Below are positions 1 through 6,692 of a stretch of DNA of 6,806 nt, one piece after another; positions within the stretch are counted from its first letter, which is position 1; every line of letters begins with the position of its first letter. Made by a program: the position numbers and the translations under genes. The notes under the pieces were generated by a model. The model saw only the letters and a program-made list of their open reading frames with translations, did not search any database and was not told the DNA's origin. The stretch is taken from NCBI GenBank assembly GCA_009776905.1, contig WRMX01000098.1, forward strand, positions 4,303 through 11,108, read 5' to 3'. The DNA is from Oscillospiraceae bacterium (GTDB lineage: Bacteria; Bacillota; Clostridia; Oscillospirales; Oscillospiraceae).

Positions 1-19
1 GCAATTATTTATTTTGAAG

Positions 20-26
20 GGAGCAA
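20..26 (+). promoter_or_regulatory. Ribosome binding site of the SDR gene
   Basis: The motif GGGAG, preceded by AA, lies about 8 bases before ATG 32. It decides the start in favour of ATG 32 over the TTG at 14, which has no such site. Confidence 0.75.
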
Positions 27-31
27 ATATC

Positions 32-829
32 ATGAATCTTTTTGATCTGACAGGAAAAAATGCAGTCGTCGTCGGTGGCGGTGGAGGAATCGGCAGAGCG
101 CTGGCAAAAGGGCTTATCGAAGCCGGGGCCAAGGTGCTGTTGGCGGATATGGCGGAGGATCCTCTGAAGAGCGCCGCTGCAGATATCGGCGCGGCATGCG
201 GAGTGGAAGTGCCTTATTTCAAGGCCAATGCCACAAACGAAGCGGAAGTCGAAGCGCTTGTCAATTATGCGGCGTCAACGCTCGGCAAGATCACGATCCT
301 CGTTAATGCGCAGGGCTTCAACAAGAAGTTCGATGCGCTCGATTTCGACATGGATGCGTTCCGCGCCATGCTCGATGCCAACATCACGAGCCTGATGATC
401 ACCGGTAAGTATTTTGGGCGCCATTTCAAAGACAATGGTTATGGCAAAATCATCAGCCTTTCCAGCGTGCGCGGCAAGATCGCGACGAAGGGCACGGGCA
501 ATGCGGCATATTGCGCGACGAAGGGCGCCGTCGACATGCTGACGAAGCAGCTTGCTTCCGAGTATGGCCAGTATGGCATCACCGTCAACGCCATTGCGCC
601 GAATATTGTCCCGACCCCTGCCATGGTGGACATCTTTAAGATGCGCGCCAACGAGGCCGGCATCACTGTGGACGAGTACCTCAAGCAACAGGGCGCGGGC
701 ATTCCGATGCGCAGGATGGGTTCTGCGGACGACCTTATCGGTCCCGCGATTTTCCTTGCCTCAGAAGCATCTGACTTCATGACCGGCACCACGATTTATC
801 CCGACGGCGGTCTTACGGCCATCGGCTGA
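32..829 (+). CDS. Short-chain dehydrogenase/reductase (SDR), NAD(P)-dependent, classical type
   Basis: This 265-residue protein has the usual length and motif order of a classical SDR, a cytoplasmic Rossmann-fold oxidoreductase that interconverts alcohols and ketones. The cofactor loop is VGGGGGIG at residues 14-21, with Val in place of the usual Thr. Asp39 at the end of the second beta strand favours NAD(H) over NADP(H). NAQG at 92-95 matches the NAG motif. The catalytic set is Asn117, Ser145, Tyr160 and Lys164 (YCATK). The C-terminal PDGG motif is also typical. I chose ATG 32 because AAGGGAG lies 8 bases upstream; the in-frame TTG at 14 overlaps that site. General similarity is to gluconate 5-dehydrogenase and 3-oxoacyl-ACP reductase-like SDRs, so the substrate cannot be read from the sequence. 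The gene faces the two transhydroxylase-like genes convergently. Phloroglucinol reductase is also an SDR, so a role in reducing a polyhydroxybenzene product is possible but unproven. Confidence 0.93.
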   Translation: MNLFDLTGKNAVVVGGGGGIGRALAKGLIEAGAKVLLADMAEDPLKSAAADIGAACGVEVPYFKANATNEAEVEALVNYAASTLGKITILVNAQGFNKKFDALDFDMDAFRAMLDANITSLMITGKYFGRHFKDNGYGKIISLSSVRGKIATKGTGNAAYCATKGAVDMLTKQLASEYGQYGITVNAIAPNIVPTPAMVDIFKMRANEAGITVDEYLKQQGAGIPMRRMGSADDLIGPAIFLASEASDFMTGTTIYPDGGLTAIG

Positions 830-866
830 TCCGCTTCCGGGTTGTACGCTTTTTCGGCATCTGTTC

Positions 867-898
867 AAACGGCCGGGGGATGATTCCCCCGACCGTTT
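867..898. terminator. Hairpin terminator between convergent genes, probably bidirectional
   Basis: The arms 867-880 and 885-898 form a 14-position stem (AAACGG, one odd position, CGGGGGA) closed by a TGAT tetraloop. In the + transcript position 873/892 is a C/A mismatch. In the - transcript it becomes a G-U wobble, so the stem is then unbroken. Arms ending in AAA/TTT give a short U-run on either strand. It starts 37 bases after the SDR stop codon and lies 18 bases beyond the stop codon of the - strand molybdopterin gene, so it can serve both. The U tract is short, so some readthrough is possible. Confidence 0.8.
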
Positions 899-915
899 AT
901 TAATTGTGCGTCCGG

Positions 916-3675
916 TTAAGCGTCCTTCAGCCATCCGTTGAGGCAAACGCCTGTGGCCTCGTCAATCTTGCGCCCGAACGAATCCGGGTATTTCGCAACC
1001 CAACCCGCCATCTCATCGTCCGCGACCTTCGCCACCTCGACAAGATAGCCCGAAACGACCATTCCCGTGGCATGTTTGGAAATGTTGTTATGCGGCGAGA
1101 TGAGGTTGATGGCGCCGCCGCGGTCGAGATTCTCGGCATCGATGGGGTCGAAACGTGAACCGTGGTCCACATAGACGACGCCGGGAATAAGCCGCTCCGT
1201 CACGTAAGCCGCGCAGAGCACCGTACCGCGTTCGTTAAAGACCTTGATGACATCGCCATGCTCGATGCCGCGCTCCGCAGCGGTCGCGGGGTGCAGCCAC
1301 GCCGGCTCATATTGATAGCCGTCCTTGGCGCGGATCTTCATCGTCTCGACCTCGCGGTTCCATGTGATGTCGTCAAGGTTTGCATGGAAGCGCCATCTGC
1401 CATGGTTGGACATGCACAAGAGTGGATAATCCTTCGCGCGCTCGCTTGACAGCCGCTCGTCGTGGTATTCGCTTGTCTCCACCCACTTTGGATATGGAGG
1501 ACGTTCAAAGTCGTCCGGGAAGTTTTCTTGGATCCCCGTCGACGTGAACTCCAACTTCCCCGTCGGAGTCGACAGCGGGTTGTTGTCGGGGTCGTCCGCA
1601 AACGGCCGCAAACCGGGCGGGACATCCTTGATTTTTTCCGTGACGGGCAGCACGAATATATCGTTTCTATGGAACTCATCCTCGTCATCGAGATGGGCAA
1701 CGCCGCAGCCCTGCCAAAACAGCTCGATCACGCGCTCGATAGCAGTTTCGTTGCCGGTATATGCCATATAGACATCGTTGCTTATCTTCTTTGCCACGGC
1801 CGCTACGCACTCGTAATCGTTCAAAGACTCTCCCACGGGAGGGCATGCGGGGTGTTCGCGGTAGACAGACGTCAATATTCCGCTGTTGTGGTCGTCGCAT
1901 ATGTCGTCCATTTCAAATTTTGTCGCGACAGGCAATATGATGTCCGCAAGGTAGCAGTCGTTTTCGAGCCAAGGATGCTGCGCAACGACGCATTCGATGT
2001 CCGGGGAACGCAGCGCCTTCACAAAGCTGAACCCATCGTTCCAGCATGTGACCATGCATGGGGAATCAGTCCAGATCATATGCAGTTTGGAACACCCGGG
2101 TTGCGGGAAGACATGCTTTGTCCATTGCTCTTCGGCCGGGCCGCAGAACGAATACAATCCCCACCATTCGACGCTGCCGTTGAGGATAGCGTCATGCACC
2201 ATGCACTTCGGAATCGACTGAGCAGGCGGGATGTCGGTGACTTTCATAATGGCTGCCAGCTCCTCTATGGAGCTTGCAAGCTCTGCTTTGGAATATATTC
2301 CCCTGCCTTCTTCCGCGCGCTTCAGGAGCTTGTCGCCCGCTCCGCCGCTCCGCATGTCTGACAACGCGTCGCTCAGATCGGTGGCGGAGCCATACGGCCG
2401 CACGATTTCCGCGCGGTGGGGGATGCGGATATGCTCTTCTCCTTCATACGGCAATGGGAAATGCGGCGTGTGGATGCTGAACTCCAGCCATTTTGCCTGG
2501 TGGACGCCCGGCTTTCCAAGGCCTTGCATCCCCAGCAATATCGATTGCAAGCGCGCAGGCTCAGTGGAGAACGGGCCGCGTATGCCGGGGCCTCCGTTGC
2601 CGATCGTGATGCTTGTGACTTTCCGCGCCCAGTCCCTAGCGAGGGCTTTGATGGTCCATTCCGGGACGCCGCACTTGTCCGCAGCCCAAGCGGGAGTCTT
2701 TGGCTCGCCATCTTCCTTGCCGAGAACATAGTCAAAAAACGGCTCGGCTCCGACGGTATGCGTCTTTACGTAATCCTTGTCATATGTGCCTTCCGTAATC
2801 CATACATATGCAATCGAGAGATAAAGCGCCGCATCGGTGCTCGGCAGGATCGGAATCCACTTGTCCGCCATCCTGCACGCTGAATAATTGAGCGCGGGGT
2901 CGATATATACATATTTGATGCCGATGCTGCGGATCCATTGGCTGAGCCTGCTGGCGATATAACCGTCGAACCCGACGGAAGTCGTCTCGGGGTCTGCCGC
3001 CCAGAATAGCAGAAGCTCTGCATTCTCGACGATGTCCGGCCAAAGATTGCCCGAAGGCTGCATCTCTCCGACAGGTTCGCCGCCCCAGACATTCTTAGAC
3101 CCCCAGGAATACCCTTCCCAACTGTCCATGTTGCGCATCTGGATCGTATATCCGCCCAAAAGCGACAGCAGCTTGTTCTGGCAACCGTGGCTGGGCGCGA
3201 CATGCTTCCCCTCGCCGTGCATGTCCGCCTCCGACAGCACGGCTGACATTCCGTACGTGTCTTTCATGCGCAGGAGCTCGTCGGCGACGATTTGCGTAGC
3301 TTCGTCCCATGATATCCGCACATATGGCGATTTTCCTCTGTTTTGAGGGTTGCGTTCGCCCTTTGGATCCCAGTCGATGCGCTTGAGCGGGTATCTGACG
3401 CGGTTTTCGGAATATACGCGCTTTTTATATGTCATATAATAACATGCGGGGATCGAGTGCTTCGGCGGCTCAAACTTACTGCCTCGCGCAGTGAGGTTCC
3501 ATGGGTTCTTGCTGTCCCAGTCGATGTAGTCTTCATAATACAGGGGGCGCACCCTTGTGACTTTCCCATCCTTGCCGGATTCCACGACGGACGGGCCGCC
3601 GCTCAACGGGCCCATGAGGCTTGCTGCTTTGAAAACTTTCTTGTCTGCTTTGACGTCAATCGGTATCGTTTGCAT
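916..3675 (-). CDS. Molybdopterin (bis-MGD) oxidoreductase, pyrogallol-phloroglucinol transhydroxylase large-subunit-like, paralogue 1
   Basis: This 919-residue protein belongs to the DMSO reductase superfamily and most resembles the catalytic large subunit of pyrogallol-phloroglucinol transhydroxylase (AthL, about 875 residues). That enzyme moves hydroxyl groups between phenolic rings with no net redox change. The N-terminus has no CxxCxxxC cluster motif and no twin-arginine signal, so a cytoplasmic protein without its own Fe-S cluster is expected. His153 (MHGEGKH) and Asp184-Ser185 (RNMDSWEG) fall within about ten residues of transhydroxylase His144, Asp174 and Ser175, where the Ser ligates Mo. 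The cofactor-binding C-terminal domain starts near residue 748 (CMSNHGRWRFH). Start choice: ATG 3675 has AAAGGA about 12 bases upstream and best matches the paralogue's N-terminus. A TTG at 3717 would add 14 residues but has no ribosome site. No Fe-S partner subunit is adjacent. Catechol dehydroxylases of gut Coriobacteriia are a more distant alternative. The family call is firm; the substrate is unknown. Confidence 0.93.
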   Translation of the reverse strand: MQTIPIDVKADKKVFKAASLMGPLSGGPSVVESGKDGKVTRVRPLYYEDYIDWDSKNPWNLTARGSKFEPPKHSIPACYYMTYKKRVYSENRVRYPLKRIDWDPKGERNPQNRGKSPYVRISWDEATQIVADELLRMKDTYGMSAVLSEADMHGEGKHVAPSHGCQNKLLSLLGGYTIQMRNMDSWEGYSWGSKNVWGGEPVGEMQPSGNLWPDIVENAELLLFWAADPETTSVGFDGYIASRLSQWIRSIGIKYVYIDPALNYSACRMADKWIPILPSTDAALYLSIAYVWITEGTYDKDYVKTHTVGAEPFFDYVLGKEDGEPKTPAWAADKCGVPEWTIKALARDWARKVTSITIGNGGPGIRGPFSTEPARLQSILLGMQGLGKPGVHQAKWLEFSIHTPHFPLPYEGEEHIRIPHRAEIVRPYGSATDLSDALSDMRSGGAGDKLLKRAEEGRGIYSKAELASSIEELAAIMKVTDIPPAQSIPKCMVHDAILNGSVEWWGLYSFCGPAEEQWTKHVFPQPGCSKLHMIWTDSPCMVTCWNDGFSFVKALRSPDIECVVAQHPWLENDCYLADIILPVATKFEMDDICDDHNSGILTSVYREHPACPPVGESLNDYECVAAVAKKISNDVYMAYTGNETAIERVIELFWQGCGVAHLDDEDEFHRNDIFVLPVTEKIKDVPPGLRPFADDPDNNPLSTPTGKLEFTSTGIQENFPDDFERPPYPKWVETSEYHDERLSSERAKDYPLLCMSNHGRWRFHANLDDITWNREVETMKIRAKDGYQYEPAWLHPATAAERGIEHGDVIKVFNERGTVLCAAYVTERLIPGVVYVDHGSRFDPIDAENLDRGGAINLISPHNNISKHATGMVVSGYLVEVAKVADDEMAGWVAKYPDSFGRKIDEATGVCLNGWLKDA

Positions 3676-3683
3676 ATAATCAG

Positions 3684-3734
3684 TCAATCCTTTCTGCATA
3701 TCTGCTGGTTTGTCCAAGAACTCGCGCTTGTCAT
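3684..3734 (-). CDS. Possible 16-residue leader ORF just upstream of paralogue 1
   Basis: An ATG inside the outer 15-bp spacer opens a frame encoding MTSASSWTNQQICRKD, ending at a TGA 8 bases before ATG 3675. The AAAGGA ribosome site of the downstream gene lies inside its last codons, an arrangement compatible with translational coupling. Its own ribosome site is weak (AAGG about 11 bases upstream). The identical outer spacer further upstream starts a second short frame, MTSARSWIM (3799-3828). These may be chance by-products of the repeat, so the call is tentative. Confidence 0.2.
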   Translation of the reverse strand: MTSASSWTNQQICRKD

Positions 3735-3845
3735 ATTTTTCTGGGCCTTGCGTTATTCTGGGCCTCGCGTTATTCTGGGCCTTGTATTATTCAAGACCTT
3801 ACATTATCCAAGACCTTGCGCTTGTCATATTTTTCAAGACCTTGC
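3715..3845 (-). repeat. Intergenic array of seven 11-bp units with 15-6-6-6-6-15 spacing
   Basis: On the + strand the units are CAAGAACTCGC (3715), CTGGGCCTTGC (3741), CTGGGCCTCGC (3758), CTGGGCCTTGT (3775), CAAGACCTTAC (3792), CAAGACCTTGC (3809) and CAAGACCTTGC (3835). The four inner spacers are 6 bp (GTTATT, GTTATT, ATTATT, ATTATC). The two outer ones are an identical 15-mer, GCTTGTCATATTTTT. As a result the ends form a 37-bp direct repeat (3715-3751 and 3809-3845) with 5 differences. Read on the - strand, units such as CAAGGUCUUG can pair with one another using two G-U wobbles, so the transcript could fold several ways upstream of paralogue 1. Function is unknown. It could be an operator array, an RNA regulatory element or a length-variable repeat. 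No convincing terminator or sigma-70 promoter is visible between the two genes. Confidence 0.85.
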
Positions 3846-3867
3846 GCCCGGCCGCTAATAGAGACAA

Positions 3868-6588
3868 TTATTCATCGACATACCAACCATCGAGGCACAC
3901 GCCTGCCGCATAATCGATTTTTCGGGCGAATGAGTCCGGATACGATGCCCTCCAAGATGCCATCTCCTCGTCCGTGACCTTTGCGACCTCTACGAGGAAC
4001 CCCGATGTGGCCATGCCGGTGCAGTTTTTGGATGTCATTGCCGTCGGCGTGATCAAGTTTATCGCTCCGCCACGGTCAAGCTCGCCGGGGATAATGGAAT
4101 CGACGCGCGCGCCATGGTCGACATAGCAGGTGTCCGGTATGAGCCGCTCCGTAACATACGCCGCACATAACACGGTCCCGCGCTCGTTATATACCTTGAT
4201 GATATCGCCATGCTCTATCCCGCGCTTGTCCGCTTCGCTCGGATGCATCCAACATGGCTCATATTGATACCCGTCCTTTGCGCGGATCTTCATCGTCTCG
4301 ACCTCGCGGTTCCAGATTATGTCGTCGCATTGCGCGTGCATTCTCCAACGGCCGTGGTTTGACATGCAAAGCAGCGAAAACTCTTTTGCGCGCTCGCCGC
4401 TGAGCCGCTCGTCATGCGTTTCCGTCTTTTCCACCCATTTTGGTATCGGAGGCCTCTCGGGGTCGTCCGGCATATATTTTTCGATGGCGGACGATGAAAA
4501 CTCCAGCAGGCCCGTAGGCGTCGTGAGCGGGTTGTTGCCCGGGTCTGTATAAAATTTGAACATCCCGGCGGGCAAGTCCTGCGCGTCCTTTTTGCAGGGC
4601 ACGACATAAATCTTTCGCTTGCTGAACTCATCCCATGTCATCTGCTCCTCGCATCCGGAAGCTTTATAAAACAGCCGCACGCGCTCCTGCTCGGACAGAT
4701 TGCCCGTATATGCATTGTAGTACTCCTGCCCCAACTTCGCCGCGACTCTGGCGCAGACGTCGAAATCGGACACAGATTCTCCGATCGGATCGCAGCAGGG
4801 GCCTTCGAGATATAGTGATGTGTACGTGCCGCTGGACAAATCGTTGCCGAGGTCGTGCATCTCGTGCTTCGTGGCGACGGGGAAAATCAGGTCGGCAAAA
4901 CAAGAGTCGTTCTCGAGCCAAGGGTGCTGCACTATGATGCACTCGATGTCCGCGCTCTGCATCGCCTTGATAGTCAAATTCCCGTCGTTCCAGCATGTCG
5001 TCTGGCATGGAGTGTCGGACCATATCATATGCACGCGCGACAGTCCCGGACGCGGATAGACCATTTTTTCAAATTGGTATTCCGTGGTCGGCAGCCTGTA
5101 ATTGTCCTTTTTCGCGATTTGGCTGGTGGAAAAACAATGCATGCCGTACCACTCCGCATGGCCGTCGAGGATGGCTTTGTGGATCAACGTGCGCGGAATG
5201 AATTGTTTGGGAGCGGGGAGCTGCTTGAACAGATCGACAAGCTCAGGAGCGCGCGCCGCCTGCGCGTCATTCAAAGTAAAGCGATTCATGTTGATCTCAG
5301 GCGCCACATCGCCGTCGACGGGACGCAGCGGGTCGCCAATGTGCGGGACCGCCGGCACGAATTCCCCTTGGAAAGGCAATGGAAAATCGGTGTTCCATAG
5401 ATTAAATTCGATCATCTTTGCCTGATGGACCCCGGGGCTTCCGACAGCGCGCATGCCGAGAAGCATCGCTTCCAGCCTGCCCGGCTCTGACGCATACGGC
5501 CCTCTGATCAAGCTACCGCCGTTCGAGTGGATGATGCTCGCGATTTTTTTCGCCCAATCGCGCGCCAATGCCTTGATGGTCCAAACCGGGACGCCGCACT
5601 TGTCTGCGGCCCAATCCGCGTCCTTTGGCACGCCGTCCTCGCGCCCCAGGACATAATCTTCAAATTTCTCAAATCCATACGAATGTGTACTTACATATTC
5701 CTTTTCATATGACCCTTCGGTGATCCATATATGCGCGATCGCCAGTTGGAGCGCGGCGTCCGTATTCGGCAGCACGGGAATCCATTTGTCCGCGTGTACG
5801 GCAGCGCCGTAATTGAGATCCGGGCAAATATAGATGCTCTTCAGGCCAATCTGCGAAAACCAATAGCACAGGCGCCCCGGCAATTGGCTGACGACGCCGA
5901 GCGGCGTGGTTTCAGGGTCGCAGCCCCAGAACAAGAGAAGGTCCGCGTGCTTGGCGATGTCGGGGTAGAGGTTCGTCATCGGCATCATTTCGCCGACAGG
6001 CTCGCAGCCCCAAACATGCTTCGCGCCCCAATACCAGCCTTCCCAACTGTCCATGTTGCGCATTTGCAATGTGTAGCCCCCAAGCAATGACAGGAGCCTG
6101 TTCGGGCAACCGTGGCTGGGCGCGGCGTGCTTCCCCTCGCCGTGCATGTCCGACTGGCACAATACTGCTTCCGAGCCGTATTTTTCTTTGATGCGCATGA
6201 GCTCATCCGCTGCCAGTTGGGCGGCTTCGTCCCATGATATGCGGACATATTTCGACTTCCCGCGGTTCTGAGGATTGCGCTCGCCCTTTGGGTCCCAGTC
6301 CATGCGCTTGAGCGGGTATTTCACGCGGTTTTTGGAATAGACGCGCGATTTATACCCGAGCCCGAACGGCGTGATCGTCACTCTGTCGGGCGGCTTGAAC
6401 TCGCTGCCGCGGGCTTTGATGGTCCATGGGTTGCAGTTTTTGTCCGTATATTCGGTGTCGTAGTGGTATGGCCTGATTCGCGTGATTGTTCCGTTGTTGG
6501 AGTCGACCAGGCTCGGGCCGCCGCTCTCCGGGCCGATGAGGCTGATTCCCTTAATGTTTTGTACGTCAGGTATAAACTTACTTCCCAT
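3868..6588 (-). CDS. Molybdopterin (bis-MGD) oxidoreductase, pyrogallol-phloroglucinol transhydroxylase large-subunit-like, paralogue 2
   Basis: This 906-residue protein is the first gene of the - strand pair and a clear paralogue of the one downstream. Over the C-terminal 172 residues I counted 125 identities by hand. It has the same architecture: an N-terminal domain with neither a Fe-S cysteine motif nor a Tat signal, His149 (MHGEGKH) and Asp180-Ser181 (RNMDSWEG) at the transhydroxylase active-site positions, and a dinucleotide-binding C-terminal domain from about residue 735 (CMSNHGRWRMH). The start is secure: ATG 6588 follows AAGGAGG by 5 bases. The segment around residues 410-510 differs strongly from the paralogue. 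In the conserved PLP-x-x-GE stretch it has Phe406 where paralogue 1 has Tyr410. Both suggest a different substrate. The expected role is hydroxyl transfer on, or dehydroxylation of, a polyhydroxylated aromatic or heteroaromatic ring in the cytoplasm. The small Fe-S subunit that accompanies the Pelobacter enzyme is not found beside it. Confidence 0.94.
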   Translation of the reverse strand: MGSKFIPDVQNIKGISLIGPESGGPSLVDSNNGTITRIRPYHYDTEYTDKNCNPWTIKARGSEFKPPDRVTITPFGLGYKSRVYSKNRVKYPLKRMDWDPKGERNPQNRGKSKYVRISWDEAAQLAADELMRIKEKYGSEAVLCQSDMHGEGKHAAPSHGCPNRLLSLLGGYTLQMRNMDSWEGWYWGAKHVWGCEPVGEMMPMTNLYPDIAKHADLLLFWGCDPETTPLGVVSQLPGRLCYWFSQIGLKSIYICPDLNYGAAVHADKWIPVLPNTDAALQLAIAHIWITEGSYEKEYVSTHSYGFEKFEDYVLGREDGVPKDADWAADKCGVPVWTIKALARDWAKKIASIIHSNGGSLIRGPYASEPGRLEAMLLGMRAVGSPGVHQAKMIEFNLWNTDFPLPFQGEFVPAVPHIGDPLRPVDGDVAPEINMNRFTLNDAQAARAPELVDLFKQLPAPKQFIPRTLIHKAILDGHAEWYGMHCFSTSQIAKKDNYRLPTTEYQFEKMVYPRPGLSRVHMIWSDTPCQTTCWNDGNLTIKAMQSADIECIIVQHPWLENDSCFADLIFPVATKHEMHDLGNDLSSGTYTSLYLEGPCCDPIGESVSDFDVCARVAAKLGQEYYNAYTGNLSEQERVRLFYKASGCEEQMTWDEFSKRKIYVVPCKKDAQDLPAGMFKFYTDPGNNPLTTPTGLLEFSSSAIEKYMPDDPERPPIPKWVEKTETHDERLSGERAKEFSLLCMSNHGRWRMHAQCDDIIWNREVETMKIRAKDGYQYEPCWMHPSEADKRGIEHGDIIKVYNERGTVLCAAYVTERLIPDTCYVDHGARVDSIIPGELDRGGAINLITPTAMTSKNCTGMATSGFLVEVAKVTDEEMASWRASYPDSFARKIDYAAGVCLDGWYVDE

Positions 6589-6593
6589 TTGCG

Positions 6594-6600
6594 CCTCCTT
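6594..6600 (-). promoter_or_regulatory. Strong ribosome binding site of paralogue 2
   Basis: AAGGAGG on the - strand is a full anti-16S match, ending 5 bases before ATG 6588. It is much stronger than the site of paralogue 1, so the two proteins may be made in unequal amounts. Confidence 0.9.
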
Positions 6601-6636
6601 TATCGGTCTTCCTGCTGCTGTTCATTGTTGTTTTTC

Positions 6637-6665
6637 ATTATACCCCCGAAGCGCAAAAAAAGGAA
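6637..6665 (-). promoter_or_regulatory. Sigma-70-type promoter for the molybdopterin gene pair
   Basis: A consensus TATAAT lies on the - strand at 6637-6642, which would place the transcript start near 6630 and give a leader of about 40 bases. At 17-bp spacing the -35 position reads TTCCTT, a poor match to TTGACA, with a T-run just inside it. A perfect -10 with a weak -35 is compatible with activator-dependent expression. Confidence 0.6.
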
Positions 6666-6692
6666 GCACAAAAATGCCCCCCTCTCGGAATA

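Noticed and set aside
1462..2361. Long + strand open frame of 299 codons opposite paralogue 1
   Set aside because: It is antisense to a gene with unmistakable family motifs. Its translation shows no recognisable domain, and it has no ribosome site. It is a shadow of GC-rich codon usage.
3675..3717. TTG 3717 as the start of paralogue 1 (933 residues)
   Set aside because: It has no ribosome site and adds 14 residues with no counterpart in paralogue 2. ATG 3675 has AAAGGA upstream and aligns with the paralogue's N-terminus.
3715..3845. CRISPR array
   Set aside because: Units are only 11 bp and spacers are 6 or 15 bp and nearly identical to one another. CRISPR repeats are longer and have unique spacers of about 30 bp or more.
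3676..3867. Sigma-70 promoter for paralogue 1 inside the repeat
   Set aside because: Several AT-rich hexamers (GATAAT, AATAAT) occur in the spacers, but none has an acceptable -35 at 16-18 bp. The best pairing, TTGGAT with TAATAC, matches poorly.
3343..3913. + strand open frames across the intergenic repeat (171 and 67 codons)
   Set aside because: They overlap the ends of both molybdopterin genes. Their hydrophobic repeats are simply the translated 17-bp units, and no ribosome site is seen.
3868..6588. Acetylene hydratase or formate dehydrogenase identity
   Set aside because: Those proteins carry an N-terminal four-cysteine Fe-S motif, which is absent from both proteins here.
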